A DNA stretch of 64,000 nucleotides from Pseudenterobacter timonensis (GTDB lineage: Bacteria; Pseudomonadota; Gammaproteobacteria; Enterobacterales; Enterobacteriaceae): positions 868,001 through 932,000 of the forward strand of contig NZ_FCOP01000011.1 of the NCBI RefSeq assembly GCF_900021175.1, written 5' to 3'. A program made the position numbers and the translations under genes. Of the stretch, positions 1-9,905 are shown in pieces (within the stretch, counting starts at the first letter, position 1; the number at the start of each line of letters is the position of its first letter). Below the pieces are notes generated by a model. That model was not told the DNA's origin. It saw only the letters and a list, made by a program, of their open reading frames with translations, and searched no databases.

Positions 1-1253
1 AATTCCCTTTTCTCTCCGCCAATATTTATCAGAAAAGCACCGGGGAGCGGCTCTTTAAGCCCTGGGCCATCTTCAAGCGACAGGATCTGAAGATTGCGGT
101 AATGGGGCTGACCACTGACGATACGGCAAAGATCGGCAACCCGGAATTTTTTACCGACATCGAATTTCGTAAGCCCGCTGAAGAGGCGAAGCTGGTGATT
201 CAGGAGCTGCAGCAGACCGAAAAGCCGGACATCATTATCGCCGCCACCCATATGGGCCACTACGATAACGGCGAGCATGGCTCTAACGCCGCGGGAGATG
301 TGGAGATGGCGCGCAGCCTGCCCGCAGGCTCACTGGCAATGATCGTTGGCGGTCACTCTCAGGATCCGGTTTGCATGGCCTCTGAAAATAAAAAAGAGGT
401 GGATTATGTGCCGGGTACTCCCTGCGCGCCGGATCGCCAGAATGGTATCTGGATCGTGCAGGCTCACGAGTGGGGCAAATATGTGGGCCGGGCAGATTTT
501 GAATTTCGCAACGGCGAGATGAAACTGGTGCACTATCAGCTGATCCCGGTAAACCTGAAGAAGAAGGTGACCTATCCGGACGGGAAGAGCGAGCGCGTGT
601 TATATACGCCAGAGATCCCGGAAAACGGCCCGATGCTCTCTCTGCTTACGCCGTTCCAGAACAAAGGAAAAGCGCAGCTGAGCGTCAAAATCGGTACCCT
701 TAACGGCCGCCTGGAAGGGGATCGCAGCAAGGTGCGCTTTGTACAGACTAATATGGGCCACCTGATTCTGGCCGCGCAGATGGCGCGCACCAGCGCCGAT
801 TTTGCGGTGATGAGCGGCGGTGGCATTCGTGATTCGATTGATGCGGGTGATATCACCTATAAAGATGTACTCAAGGTTCAGCCGTTTGGCAATATCGTGG
901 TCTATGTGGACATGAGTGGCAAAGAGGTGATTGATTACCTCACCGCCGTGGCGCAGATGAAGCCCGATTCTGGCGCCTATCCGCAGTTTGCTAACGTGAG
1001 CTTTGTGGCGAAAGAGGGCAAATTGTCCGATCTGAAAATTAAGGGCGAACCGGTCGATCCGGCTAAAACCTACCGTATGGCGACGCTAAGCTTTAATGCC
1101 ACCGGGGGTGATGGTTACCCGCGTATTGATAATAAACCGGGCTACGTGAATACCGGCTTTATTGATGCCGAGGTACTGAAGCAGTTCATCGAGCAGAACT
1201 CGCCTGTGGATGTGAATCAGTACGAACCGAAGGGCGAGGTGAGCTGGCAGTAG
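1..1253 (+). CDS. ushA: UshA, periplasmic 5'-nucleotidase/UDP-sugar hydrolase (5' end outside window)
   Basis: UshA hydrolyses UDP-sugars and 5'-nucleotides in the periplasm for nucleoside and sugar salvage. The gene is cut by the window edge. The first full codon is at position 3, and about 134 N-terminal residues are missing, including the signal peptide, the first metal ligands and the catalytic His-Asp pair. What remains has the metal-binding histidines in ATHMGHYDNGEHG and GGHSQDP (family residues H217, H252 and Q254), then the C-terminal substrate domain with FVQTNMG, SGGGIRDS and NATGGDGYPR. It ends in EPKGEVSWQ as in E. coli. Closely E. coli-like over its whole visible length. Confidence 0.97.
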   Translation, partial: FPFLSANIYQKSTGERLFKPWAIFKRQDLKIAVMGLTTDDTAKIGNPEFFTDIEFRKPAEEAKLVIQELQQTEKPDIIIAATHMGHYDNGEHGSNAAGDVEMARSLPAGSLAMIVGGHSQDPVCMASENKKEVDYVPGTPCAPDRQNGIWIVQAHEWGKYVGRADFEFRNGEMKLVHYQLIPVNLKKKVTYPDGKSERVLYTPEIPENGPMLSLLTPFQNKGKAQLSVKIGTLNGRLEGDRSKVRFVQTNMGHLILAAQMARTSADFAVMSGGGIRDSIDAGDITYKDVLKVQPFGNIVVYVDMSGKEVIDYLTAVAQMKPDSGAYPQFANVSFVAKEGKLSDLKIKGEPVDPAKTYRMATLSFNATGGDGYPRIDNKPGYVNTGFIDAEVLKQFIEQNSPVDVNQYEPKGEVSWQ

Positions 1254-1266
1254 CGCCTGTTGTTTT

Positions 1267-1453
1267 GCCCGGTGGCGCTTCGCTTACCGGACCTGCGGTA
1301 TCGTGCACTTCTGGAGGCCGGGTAAGGCGTAGCCGCCACCCGGCTTTTAACCGCTGCCCTGCAGGGGGATTTATTGCCCGGTGGCGCTTCGCTTACCGGG
1401 CCTGTGGTATCGTGCACTTCTGTAGGCCGGGTAAGGCATAGCCGCCACCCGGC
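1267..1453. repeat. Two REP-type palindromic repeat copies after ushA
   Basis: Two near-identical copies of about 78 bp (1267-1344 and 1376-1453). Each has a GCCCGGTGGCGCTTCGC arm, a spacer containing GTATCGTGCACTTCTG, and a GGCCGGGTAAGGC...GCCGCCACCCGGC arm. This is the form of enterobacterial REP/BIME elements. They lie between the convergent ushA and ybaK genes. Their direct tandem layout with shared spacer sequence suggests duplication of a whole REP pair. Confidence 0.85.
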
Positions 1454-1457
1454 TTTT

Positions 1458-1949
<492 letters not shown>

Positions 1950-2023
1950 TCATACAGACGGAAGAGGCAATGAGCATACATCTGATGGGTGTCTGAAAAA
2001 TAGCACCATCTTGCGCAATAGTA

Positions 2024-2053
2024 TTGGCAGCGATGGTCACTTTGAGCGACAAT
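2024..2053 (+). promoter_or_regulatory. Candidate sigma70 promoter of chiX
   Basis: A TTGGCA -35 (2024-2029) and a GACAAT -10 (2048-2053) are separated by 18 bp. They are correctly placed for transcription to begin at about 2060, the base of the first ChiX stem. Assigned by position and consensus only. Confidence 0.5.
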
Positions 2054-2059
2054 CTGCTC

Positions 2060-2138
2060 AACCGGAGGCTTCCTCCGGCATAATAATAACGATGAAATTC
2101 CTCTTTGACGGGCCAATAGAAATATTGGCCATTTTTTT
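2060..2138 (+). ncRNA. chiX: ChiX (MicM/SroB) small regulatory RNA
   Basis: ChiX is an Hfq-dependent small RNA that silences the chitoporin mRNA chiP and is itself titrated by a chb mRNA decoy. The region lies between ybaK and ybaP, exactly where E. coli encodes ChiX. It contains the invariant seed segment TGAAATTCCTCTTTGACGGG (2093-2112). A terminator stem GGCCAATA...TATTGGCC followed by seven T residues ends at 2138. The 5' hairpin (ACCGGAGG-CTT-CCTCCGG, 2061-2078) differs in sequence from the E. coli one but is fully paired. The terminator T run touches the ybaP stop codon on the other strand. Confidence 0.9.
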
Positions 2139-2931
2139 ATCGCAACAGCGACGGCAGATTCCCTTCTCCATACAGATGCAGCGCGCCGACGGCCACCACG
2201 TAGCGGCCCGGGGGCAGCGCGTTCAGCATGGTACACCACGCCTGATTACGCTCGTTCATCAGCACATCATAAAGCGATTCGCTAAAGGTGGAGGGCAACG
2301 CCAGCCGCTCTTCAGCGGGCGGCGCGTTCAGCCACCAGCCGATCATCGTCTGCAGCAGCCGGGCGTTGGTGTGCCAGTGGGTGAGCGTATCATCCAGCAG
2401 CAGTTTTCCCTCTTCAGGCAGGCGGCGAAGCAGGGCGACCTGACTCTGTGCCCCCTCCAGCTCAATCACCGGAAGCTGACGCGCCCGGGCCAGATGCAGC
2501 AGCTGGTAATCGATACCATAATCACCGCGCAGCCCCAGACGCTGAGCCTGCGTCGCCTGCAACACCATCGCGATCTGCCACAGGGGCAGCGTTTGCAGCA
2601 TCGACAGCGGGAGATCCAGCTCCCCGGCGTAACGCTCCAGTTCGGCGAACTGCGCGGCATCAAGCCGCTCCTCCAGCGTGGGCGGCGTCCCGGTATCGGT
2701 AAAGGGCGACTCGCTGCCGGAGATATCTGCTTCCACCACCAGCGCGTCAGCCTTTTTAAGCTCTTTTACCAGCCCGTCAGGAAGGGGGGACATATCGCGG
2801 GTGCCCATGTGGATGCTGCCCACCAGATGCAGATCCTGGCCGCCGGGAAGCAGAATATCCAGAGCGGGCCAGGTATAACGGCGGGGGAAAAAGGCGCGAA
2901 GTGATGCTCTTATACGACGAAACAGACTCAT
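2137..2931 (-). CDS. ybaP: YbaP, TraB/GumN family protein
   Basis: A 264-residue protein of the TraB/PrgY/GumN family, whose biochemical role is unsettled; a metalloprotease-like fold has been proposed. Family motifs are LVGSIHMGT near the N terminus with the paired-histidine type signature, ADALVVEAD, and the C-terminal VAVGALHLYGEGNL. The start at 2931 was chosen because it follows a GGGAG ribosome site and gives exactly the E. coli length. An in-frame ATG 25 codons upstream has no support. It lies just downstream of copA on the same strand. Confidence 0.9.
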   Translation of the reverse strand: MSLFRRIRASLRAFFPRRYTWPALDILLPGGQDLHLVGSIHMGTRDMSPLPDGLVKELKKADALVVEADISGSESPFTDTGTPPTLEERLDAAQFAELERYAGELDLPLSMLQTLPLWQIAMVLQATQAQRLGLRGDYGIDYQLLHLARARQLPVIELEGAQSQVALLRRLPEEGKLLLDDTLTHWHTNARLLQTMIGWWLNAPPAEERLALPSTFSESLYDVLMNERNQAWCTMLNALPPGRYVVAVGALHLYGEGNLPSLLR

Positions 2932-3033
2932 GCGCGCTCCCGCAGTTGAAAAGAGCATGCTAGCGCGTGGCTGGAGAAGGTGCAACTTCACGCTCCCCTG
3001 CGCCAATTAAGGACAGGCGCAGGGGAGGGGCGA

Positions 3034-5532
3034 TTACGCCTTAGGTTTAAAGCGCAGCAGGCGGTTAGCGTTACTCACCACCGTAATGGAGGAGAGCGCC
3101 ATTGCCGCGCCAGCGACCACTGGATTGAGCAGCGTACCGGTGAGCGGCCAGAGGATCCCGGCGGCAATCGGAATGCCGAAGGCGTTATAAATAAACGCGC
3201 CCAGCAGGTTCTGCTTCATGTTGCGCAGCGTCGCCTTCGCGATAGCGAGCGCGTCCGCTACCCCCATCAGGCTATGGCGCATCAGGGTAATGGCTGCGGT
3301 TTCAATCGCCACGTCGCTGCCGCCGCCCATGGCGACACCCACTTCCGCCTGTGCCAGCGCCGGGGCGTCGTTAATTCCGTCGCCCACCATCGCCACCTGG
3401 CGCCCATGGCTTTGCAGCGTCTTAATGGCATCCGCTTTGCCGTCCGGCAGCACGCCGGCAATCACCTCGTCGATACCCGCCTCGCGGGCAATCGCGTTGG
3501 CGGTAACCGGATTATCGCCGGTGAGCATCACCAGGCGGTAGCCAGCCTGATGCAGGCGAGCCAGCGCCTCTACGCTATCCTGGCGCAGCGGATCGCGAAT
3601 GGCGAACAGCGCCACCGCCTTGCCGTCAACCGCCAGCAGTACCGGGGTCGCCCCCTGCGACGCCTGCGCTTTCACCTCGTCGTCAAGCGCAACGGTATCT
3701 ACACCCTTTTCGTTAAGAAGCGTGGCGTTGCCGAGCAGCAGCGTTCGGTTTTCCGCCTCGCCGCTCACCCCCAGCCCGCGCAGGGTGCGGAAGGCGCTCA
3801 CCTGTGCCAGCGCGGCGTCACCCGCTTTATCAAGAATGGCGCGGGCCAGCGGGTGGCTGGAGCCTTGCTCAAGCGAGGCGGCAAGACGCAGGGCTTCCGC
3901 TTGCGCAAAATCAACCGTCCTGAAAGCCACTACCTGCGGTTTACCTTCGGTGAGGGTGCCGGTTTTATCAAACACCAGCGTGTCGAGCGTGCTGGCTCTT
4001 TGCAGCGCGTCGGCGTCGCGCACCAGGACGCCAAATTCGGCGGCACGCCCGACGCCTGCGATAATCGACATCGGCGTCGCCAGTCCCAGCGCACACGGGC
4101 AGGCGATAATCAGCACCGTGGTCGCAATCACCAGCGTATAGACAATCTGCGGCGCGGGGCCGAAGAGATACCAGATAGCGCCGCTCAGAAGCGCTATCGC
4201 CACCACCACCGGTACGAAAACCGCCGAGATCTTATCCGCCAGCTGGCCAATCTCCGGCTTGCTGCTTTGCGCCTGGCGCACCATACGGATAATGCGCGAC
4301 AGGGTGGTATGGCTACCCACCGCGCTCGCCTGGAACAGCACGCTCCCATCCTGGACCACCGTTCCGGCGTGAACGCTCTCGCCTTCGCCTTTTTGTTGCG
4401 GCACCGGCTCGCCGGTCAGCATCGCCTCGTCGAGCCAGGCCTCACCCCGGGTAATGGTGCCGTCTACCGGCACGCGATCGCCGGTGGTTAAACGCAGCGT
4501 CATGCCTGGCTGTACTTCGGCCAGCGGCACCGTTTTCTCACCCTCGTCAGTGACTACCCGCGCGGAGGGGGGCGTCAGGTCAAGCAACCTTTCCAGCGCC
4601 TTCGACGAACGCTGGCGGGCGCGCGCTTCGAGCATATGACCCAGGTTAATCAGACCGATGATCATGGCGCTCGCTTCGTAATAGAGATGACGCGCCTCTG
4701 GCGGGAAGGCGTGCGGCCAGAGGTTGACGCTCATGGAGTAGAGCCACGCCGCGCCGGTGCCCAGCGCCACAAGGGTGTCCATGGTCGCGGTGCGGTTTTT
4801 GAGGCTTTTCCAGGCGCTGGTATAGAAGTGGCCACCGGCAAAAATCATCACCGCCAGGGTAATGATACCGATGGTCAGCCAGAGGGAGCGGTTGCTGTCG
4901 GAGACCATCATATTGTCGCCGATCATCCCCCAGACCATCACCGGGATACCTACCAGCAGGGCGACAATTGCCTGCCAGCGAAAGCGTTTCATGGTGGCGA
5001 TGGCGGATTGCTGCTGACGTTCACGGCGTTCGGCGTCATCCTCGATCGCCTCCGCCCCGTAGCCTGCTTTCTCCACCGCCTGCACTAAATCGGTGGCGGA
5101 CGCGCTGCCCATTACCAGCGCAGTGCGTTCCGCCAGATTTACCCGTGCCTGCGAGACGCCCGGTACGCTCTGCAAAGCGTTCTGTACGCGGGAGACACAG
5201 CTGGCGCAGCTCATACCATTGATCAACAGCTGTTGGCTGTCGTCGATATCATCCGCTGCCGGAAGCTCAGGAGTAGCCGCTGTCAGTGCTTCCGACGGGA
5301 TTGATGACTCTGTCAGCGGTTTAGCCTTTGGGTGGCTTAACTCCGCGCCGTAACCGGCCTCTTTGACGGTGTCTATCAGGGCCTCGGCGCTGGCGCTACC
5401 GGTGATAACCGCATGGTCGATTGTCACTTCCGCGCTTTCCACATCGGCGCGTTTTTCCAGGCTTTCTTTTACCCGTTTGACGCAGTGGCCACAGGAGAGG
5501 CCGTCCAGCGTCAGGTTGATGGTGTGAGACAT
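3034..5532 (-). CDS. copA: CopA, Cu(I)-exporting P1B-type ATPase
   Basis: An 832-residue inner-membrane pump that expels cuprous ions from the cytoplasm. Two N-terminal heavy-metal-binding domains carry GLSCGHC (C14, C17) and GMSCASC (C109, C112). Then follow the transmembrane CPC copper site in [10 protein letters not shown], the phosphorylated aspartate in [10 protein letters not shown], the SSHPLA motif of P1B ATPases, and [10 protein letters not shown]. It is transcribed divergently from cueR, with a CueR operator between them. Codons 67-70 contain a conserved ribosomal slip site that also yields the short chaperone CopA(Z), annotated separately. Confidence 0.98.
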   Translation of the reverse strand: MSHTINLTLDGLSCGHCVKRVKESLEKRADVESAEVTIDHAVITGSASAEALIDTVKEAGYGAELSHPKAKPLTESSIPSEALTAATPELPAADDIDDSQQLLINGMSCASCVSRVQNALQSVPGVSQARVNLAERTALVMGSASATDLVQAVEKAGYGAEAIEDDAERRERQQQSAIATMKRFRWQAIVALLVGIPVMVWGMIGDNMMVSDSNRSLWLTIGIITLAVMIFAGGHFYTSAWKSLKNRTATMDTLVALGTGAAWLYSMSVNLWPHAFPPEARHLYYEASAMIIGLINLGHMLEARARQRSSKALERLLDLTPPSARVVTDEGEKTVPLAEVQPGMTLRLTTGDRVPVDGTITRGEAWLDEAMLTGEPVPQQKGEGESVHAGTVVQDGSVLFQASAVGSHTTLSRIIRMVRQAQSSKPEIGQLADKISAVFVPVVVAIALLSGAIWYLFGPAPQIVYTLVIATTVLIIACPCALGLATPMSIIAGVGRAAEFGVLVRDADALQRASTLDTLVFDKTGTLTEGKPQVVAFRTVDFAQAEALRLAASLEQGSSHPLARAILDKAGDAALAQVSAFRTLRGLGVSGEAENRTLLLGNATLLNEKGVDTVALDDEVKAQASQGATPVLLAVDGKAVALFAIRDPLRQDSVEALARLHQAGYRLVMLTGDNPVTANAIAREAGIDEVIAGVLPDGKADAIKTLQSHGRQVAMVGDGINDAPALAQAEVGVAMGGGSDVAIETAAITLMRHSLMGVADALAIAKATLRNMKQNLLGAFIYNAFGIPIAAGILWPLTGTLLNPVVAGAAMALSSITVVSNANRLLRFKPKA
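5321..5532 (-). CDS. copA: CopA(Z), copper chaperone made by -1 frameshift within copA
   Basis: In E. coli a -1 programmed frameshift at a CCCAAAG heptamer in copA gives a 70-residue protein, CopA(Z), equal to the first metal-binding domain. The same heptamer is present here at 5326-5332, read C CCA AAG in the CopA frame (P68, K69). After a -1 slip the next codons are GGC then TAA (5321-5323), so the short product ends with glycine at residue 70, as in E. coli. It carries C14 and C17. The stimulatory structure downstream was not folded. Confidence 0.75.
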
Positions 5533-5600
5533 AGCAAAACTCCTTTATAATTTTCCGGTCAGCTATTGACCTTCATAACGCGTTTACCTGACAGTTATAA

Positions 5601-5631
5601 AGGTTAAACCTTCCATCAAGGGGAAGGTCAA
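5601..5631 (-). promoter_or_regulatory. copA promoter with CueR operator
   Basis: On the minus strand a TTGACC -35 (5626-5631) and a TAACCT -10 (5601-5606) are separated by 19 bp, the over-long spacing typical of MerR-family promoters. The spacer holds a near-perfect palindrome, ACCTTCC-N7-GGAAGGT (5608-5628), matching the E. coli CueR box at copA. Copper-bound CueR would untwist this spacer to activate copA. Confidence 0.9.
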
Positions 5632-5640
5632 GGGGGAAAA

Positions 5641-6060
5641 GTGAATATCAGCGATGTGGCGAAAAAAACCGGCTTAACCAGCAAGGCGATTCGGTTTTAT
5701 GAAGAGAAGGGACTGGTCACGCCGCCGTTGCGCAGCGAGAACGGCTACCGCAGCTATACCCAAAAACATCTTGATGAGCTGACGTTGCTGCGCCAGGCGC
5801 GGCAGGTGGGGTTTAACCTCGAAGAGTGCGGCGAGCTGATCAATTTGTTTAACGATCCAGCGCGTCACAGCGCCGATGTGAAAAAGCGGACTCTGGAGAA
5901 GGTGGCGGAGATTGAACGTCACATCACTGAACTGCAGACGATGCGCGAGCAGCTGCTGGCGCTGGCGGACGCCTGCCCGGGCGATGAGAGCGCCGACTGC
6001 CCGATCATTGATAATCTCTCCGGCTGCTGTCATCGCAAATCCGGAACTAGCAGCGCGTAA
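5641..6060 (+). CDS. cueR: CueR, copper-responsive MerR-family activator
   Basis: A 139-residue activator of copA and cueO that senses Cu(I) in the cytoplasm. The N-terminal MerR helix-turn-helix begins [12 protein letters not shown], followed by a dimerisation helix and a metal loop with C112 and C120 in [10 protein letters not shown], the known two-cysteine Cu(I) site. The start codon is GTG at 5641, which gives the E. coli N terminus. The last 14 bases overlap the 3' end of ybbJ tail to tail. Divergent from its target copA. Confidence 0.96.
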   Translation: MNISDVAKKTGLTSKAIRFYEEKGLVTPPLRSENGYRSYTQKHLDELTLLRQARQVGFNLEECGELINLFNDPARHSADVKKRTLEKVAEIERHITELQTMREQLLALADACPGDESADCPIIDNLSGCCHRKSGTSSA

Positions 6061-6496
6061 TACGCAGCGTAATGCCCTCTACGGCAATTACCTCGACCCG
6101 CGTGCCCGCGGCGAGGTCGTCGTCCGCCACGACGGGCCAGGAGCTGTCGCCGACGCGCACATGCCCATGGCCATTTACCAGCGCGTTTTCCAGCATAAAC
6201 CGCCGTCCTATAAGCTGTTGTCCGCGCTGATTCAGGTGGGCATCCACCGGCTTTTGTTGCCGGACCTGGCGCGCCAGCCAGCGCCACCACAGCCAGACGG
6301 CCACCAGTGTCAGGGCTGCAAACAGTACACCCTGCCACTCCCAGCTCAGCGGGAAAAGCCAGGCGATCAGCCCGACGATCAGCGCCGCGACCCCGCTCCA
6401 GAGCAGATAGCCGTTGGTACCGAGCATCTCTGCAATCAGCAGCAGCCCGCCGAGGCTGAGCCAAAAAACATGAGGGTGTGCCGCGATCTCATTCAT
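6047..6496 (-). CDS. ybbJ: YbbJ, NfeD-like inner-membrane protein
   Basis: A 149-residue membrane protein of the NfeD family, which pairs with stomatin/SPFH proteins. The N-terminal hydrophobic segments ([14 protein letters not shown] and [17 protein letters not shown]) and another near residues 50-70 are membrane spanning. The C-terminal part is a soluble OB-like domain ([28 protein letters not shown]). Its start overlaps the qmcA stop by 4 bases, so the two are translationally coupled and probably act together. Confidence 0.92.
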   Translation of the reverse strand: MNEIAAHPHVFWLSLGGLLLIAEMLGTNGYLLWSGVAALIVGLIAWLFPLSWEWQGVLFAALTLVAVWLWWRWLARQVRQQKPVDAHLNQRGQQLIGRRFMLENALVNGHGHVRVGDSSWPVVADDDLAAGTRVEVIAVEGITLRITRC

Positions 6497-7407
6497 TTTT
6501 TGCGCTCGTTTCCACTTTCTTTTATCAGTTCGGCAATGCCCGCGATGGAGCCCATCAGGCTGCTGGCATCCAGCGGCATCATCACCACTTTGCTGTTATT
6601 GGCCGCGCCAATCTGCTGCAGCGCGTCGGTGTATCGCTGCGCCACAAAGTAGTTCACCGCCTGGATATCCCCCGCGGCGATAGCCTCTGAAACCATCTTC
6701 GTGGCTCGTGCTTCCGCCTCTGCCGAACGCTCGCGCGCCTCCGCCTGCAAAAACGCCGACTGGCGCTCACCTTCCGCCTTCAGGATTTGCGACTGTTTAT
6801 CCCCTTCGGCCTTGAGGATCTCCGCCTGGCGCACACCTTCTGCCTCGAGAATGTAGGCGCGCTTGGTACGCTCGGCCTTCATCTGGGCGTTCATGGAGGA
6901 GATCAGCTCCGCAGGCGGGCGCACGTCGCGGATTTCGATACGGGTAACCTTGATGCCCCACGGGTTTGTCGCTTCATCGACGATATGCAGCAGACGCGTG
7001 TTAATGCTGTCGCGTTGAGAGAGCATCTCATCCAGCTCCATAGAGCCGAGCACGGTGCGGATGTTGGTCATCGTCAGGTTGATGATCGCCAGTTCCAGAT
7101 TGCTCACCTCATAGGCCGCTTTAGGTGCGTCGATCACCTGGATAAAGCAGACGGCGTCGATGGTCACGTTGGCGTTATCTTTCGAGATCACCTCCTGCGA
7201 GGGGATATCCAGCACCTGTTCCATCATATTGATTTTACGACCGATGCGGTCCATAAAGGGGACAACCAGGCTCAGACCAGGCTGCAGGGTGGTGGTATAA
7301 CGTCCGAAGCGTTCGACGGTCCACTGATAGCCCTGCGGTACGATTTTCACGCCCGCCGCGACGACCACCAGCACCAGAAAAATAAAGACAGGAATAACGA
7401 TAAGCAT
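6493..7407 (-). CDS. qmcA: QmcA, SPFH/stomatin-family membrane protein
   Basis: A 304-residue inner-membrane protein with a single N-terminal membrane segment and a long SPFH/band-7 domain ([15 protein letters not shown] ... [18 protein letters not shown]). A heptad-like alanine/glutamate helix follows ([14 protein letters not shown] and repeats). In E. coli it forms ring assemblies with the FtsH/HflKC family and marks membrane microdomains. The start at 7407 was chosen over an ATG six codons upstream because AGGAGG lies just before it and the N terminus matches E. coli. Coupled to ybbJ. Confidence 0.95.
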   Translation of the reverse strand: MLIVIPVFIFLVLVVVAAGVKIVPQGYQWTVERFGRYTTTLQPGLSLVVPFMDRIGRKINMMEQVLDIPSQEVISKDNANVTIDAVCFIQVIDAPKAAYEVSNLELAIINLTMTNIRTVLGSMELDEMLSQRDSINTRLLHIVDEATNPWGIKVTRIEIRDVRPPAELISSMNAQMKAERTKRAYILEAEGVRQAEILKAEGDKQSQILKAEGERQSAFLQAEARERSAEAEARATKMVSEAIAAGDIQAVNYFVAQRYTDALQQIGAANNSKVVMMPLDASSLMGSIAGIAELIKESGNERKK

Positions 7408-7559
7408 AAAACCTCCTGTTTGCATGCCATAACCGGAAAAGCAGTTCTATGAGTATATCGACTACAAATAAAAATTCTTCTCTTATCGCCAGCAGGTGGC
7501 GTTTCGGACAGACAGGAGGGAAAGGGGCAGATCGCGCATCGGGCGATCTGCCGGGGGGA

Positions 7560-8414
7560 TCAGTAGAGCAGGGCGTAGAGCTGACGACGGTATTTAGACG
7601 CCAGCGCGTCGCCAGTGCCCAGCGCGGCGAGGATCTCCTGGAAGACCTTCCGCGCCTGGCCATCAGCCGCGCCGAGATCGCGCTGCAGGTGCCCGAAGAG
7701 CAGCGCCAGCGCCTCTTCGTTGCGTCCAACCTGGTGCAGCTGCAGCGCAAGCTGGCTGGCCAGCGCGGCATCGTCCGGGTTATCGGCCACCTGCTGCTGA
7801 AGCTGCTGAATTTCCGGCGTGTCTGCCGCCTGCTTAAGCAGCTCAATCTGCGCCACCAGCCCCTGGTAGCGGGTATCCTGGTCCTGCAGCGGAATGGTTT
7901 TCAGCACCGCTTCCGCCTCTTCGGAGCGGTGAAGCGCAATCTGCGCCTGCGCCAGCAGCAGCCCGATCTGGCTATCCTGATTTGAAAGCTGCCAGGCCTC
8001 TTTCAGCAGCGGCAGCGCTTCGTCGTTTTTGCCTTCCTGCATCAGCGCCATCGCTTCCTGCGCCTTCAGCTCCTCTTCACGCGGCAGCACTTTGTCCAGC
8101 AGGGCGCGGATCGCCTCTTCCGGCTGCGGCCCCTGGAAACCATCCACCGGCTGGCCGTTCTGGAAGAGATAAACGGTAGGGATCGCGCGCAGGCCAAACT
8201 GGGAGGCGATCATCTGCTCCGCGTCACAGTCCAGCTTCGCCAGAATGAATTGTCCCTGATATTGAGCGGCGAGCCGCTCCAGCACCGGCGTCATCTCCAG
8301 GCATTGCTGGCTGCGCTCGGACCAGAAGTAAAACAGCACCGGCGTTGTCATCGACTGTTCCAGCGTCTGGTGCAGGTTAGCTTCGGTAATGTTGATAATA
8401 TTCTGTACGGACAT
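7560..8414 (-). CDS. cnoX: CnoX (YbbN), chaperedoxin
   Basis: A 284-residue chaperedoxin, identical in length to the E. coli protein. It holds and protects substrates under hypochlorous stress and hands them to GroEL/ES and DnaK. The N-terminal thioredoxin-like domain lacks the CXXC motif and shows SQQC (C38) in its place. C63 in KLDCDAEQ, the residue that forms mixed disulfides, is kept. The C-terminal two-thirds is helical TPR repeats ending [19 protein letters not shown]. Confidence 0.96.
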   Translation of the reverse strand: MSVQNIINITEANLHQTLEQSMTTPVLFYFWSERSQQCLEMTPVLERLAAQYQGQFILAKLDCDAEQMIASQFGLRAIPTVYLFQNGQPVDGFQGPQPEEAIRALLDKVLPREEELKAQEAMALMQEGKNDEALPLLKEAWQLSNQDSQIGLLLAQAQIALHRSEEAEAVLKTIPLQDQDTRYQGLVAQIELLKQAADTPEIQQLQQQVADNPDDAALASQLALQLHQVGRNEEALALLFGHLQRDLGAADGQARKVFQEILAALGTGDALASKYRRQLYALLY

Positions 8415-8473
8415 GCGGCATTCTCTGTTGTCAGTGTAAGGGTTACATGGGGGGCGTCAGGCGCGCCTTCAAC

Positions 8474-9283
8474 TCAACCCTGTAAAATTTTATCCATCAG
8501 ACGGCCCGGCAGCAGACGCTTAAGCAGCGTAACCGCGCAGGTCACCAGCGTCACCGGATAGCGCATTTTGGGACGATCGCTCTCAAAAGCATGGCGCACT
8601 TTGGTGACCACCGCCTCCGGCCCGAGGGTGAAGCGGGCGGCGATGCCGGGGTTCTCCACCGGCTGGTCAGCCTGGGTCTGGTTGACGTTATCGGTGAAGC
8701 GGGTGCGGATGGGGCCTGGCTCAATCAGGCTCACCTTGATCCCGCTGTGGCGCAGCTCCATGCGTAGCGCGTCGGCCCACGCCTCCAGCGCATATTTGCT
8801 GGCGGCATAGGCGCCGCGCCCCGGCGTTGAGATCAGTCCCATCACCGAGGAGGTCATTACGATGCGCCCTTCGCCGTGGGGCAGCATGGCGGGCAGCAGC
8901 GCCATGGTGAGCTGGTGTACGCCAAAAAAATTGGTGGAAAATTGCTGTTCAAGCTGCTCGCGGGTGACGGTCTGCAGCGGGCCGTAAACGCCAAATCCGG
9001 CGTTGTTAAAGAGGCCGTAGAGCTGGTTATCAGTCAGCGCGATCACCTCGGCGGCGGCGCGTTCTACGCTCTCGGGGGAGTTAACGTCCAGCAGGATGCC
9101 GGTGAATCCCATGCCGTTCATCCGTTCCACATCTTCTGGTTTACGACAGGCGGCCAGGACCCAAAATCCCTGGCGCTTAAGTTCAAGGGCGCTTTCAAGG
9201 CCAATACCGCTGGAACATCCTGTTATTAAGACCGATTTTTGCATAACTTTACCTGTTACGATCTCAGCTGTTTGACGAGTCAT
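8474..9283 (-). CDS. ybbO: YbbO, NADP-dependent short-chain aldehyde reductase
   Basis: A 269-residue short-chain dehydrogenase/reductase. It has the nucleotide motif TGCSSGIG, the NNAG structural motif (FNNAGFGVYG), a catalytic Ser in TSSVMG and the active-site YAASK. E. coli YbbO reduces long-chain aldehydes. The start overlaps the 3' end of tesA by 20 bases, so the pair is probably co-translated. A second in-frame ATG at codon 14 (MQKSVLITGCSSG) is an alternative start. Confidence 0.93.
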   Translation of the reverse strand: MTRQTAEIVTGKVMQKSVLITGCSSGIGLESALELKRQGFWVLAACRKPEDVERMNGMGFTGILLDVNSPESVERAAAEVIALTDNQLYGLFNNAGFGVYGPLQTVTREQLEQQFSTNFFGVHQLTMALLPAMLPHGEGRIVMTSSVMGLISTPGRGAYAASKYALEAWADALRMELRHSGIKVSLIEPGPIRTRFTDNVNQTQADQPVENPGIAARFTLGPEAVVTKVRHAFESDRPKMRYPVTLVTCAVTLLKRLLPGRLMDKILQG

Positions 9284-9905
9284 GTTTAACTAAAGGAGCC
9301 AGCCGGGTTGCCATCCAGTCGGCAATAAAGGGCTGTGCGTCGCGATTGGGGTGAATACCATCCTCCTGCATCCATTGGGGTTTCAGATAGACCTCTTCCA
9401 TGAAAAATGGCAGCAGCGGAATATCAAACTCTTTGGCAAGCTTAGGGTAGATCGCGCTAAAGGCTTCATTATAGCGGCGACCGTAGTTAGCTGGCAGCCG
9501 AATTTGCATCAGCAGCGGTTGGGCATCAGCGGCCTGAATCATCTGCACGATCTGGCGCAGCGTCTGTTCGGTCTGCTGCGGCTGGAATCCGCGCAGGCCG
9601 TCGTTGCCGCCCAGTTCCACCAGCACCCAGCGCGGCTGGTGCTGTTTCAGCAGGGCGGGCAGGCGGGATAGTCCCTGCTGGGAGGTGTCGCCACTAATGC
9701 TGGCGTTCACCACCTGCGTCTGAGCCTGCCATTTATCGTTAAGCAGTGCAGGCCAGGCGGCGGTGGCCGCCATGCGGTAGCCCGCGCTCAGGCTATCGCC
9801 CAGAACCAGTAGCGTCTCCGCAGCGGCGGCGCGAAACGTCATCAGAATCAGAATCAGAAACAGGAAAGGCAAATGCCAGCGGAAAACAGTGTTGAAGTTC
9901 ATCAT
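9264..9905 (-). CDS. tesA: TesA, periplasmic acyl-CoA thioesterase I/protease I/lysophospholipase L1
   Basis: A 213-residue SGNH-family esterase with a signal peptide (RWHLPFLFLILILMTFRAAAA). The mature enzyme begins AETLLVLGDSL with the nucleophile Ser10. Oxyanion residues are in GDTSQQG and ELGGNDGL, and the Asp-His pair is in DGIHPN. It cleaves acyl-CoAs, lysophospholipids and some peptide esters. The reading frame stays open upstream across ybbA, but homology starts at the double ATG at 9905/9902. The first 33 bases overlap the 5' end of divergent ybbA. Confidence 0.96.
   Translation of the reverse strand: MMNFNTVFRWHLPFLFLILILMTFRAAAAETLLVLGDSLSAGYRMAATAAWPALLNDKWQAQTQVVNASISGDTSQQGLSRLPALLKQHQPRWVLVELGGNDGLRGFQPQQTEQTLRQIVQMIQAADAQPLLMQIRLPANYGRRYNEAFSAIYPKLAKEFDIPLLPFFMEEVYLKPQWMQEDGIHPNRDAQPFIADWMATRLAPLVKHDSSNS

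Noticed and set aside
2011..4491. Long open frames on the plus strand opposite ybaP and copA
   Set aside because: They are antisense to well-conserved genes, show no family motifs and have the composition expected of shadows in GC-rich coding DNA.
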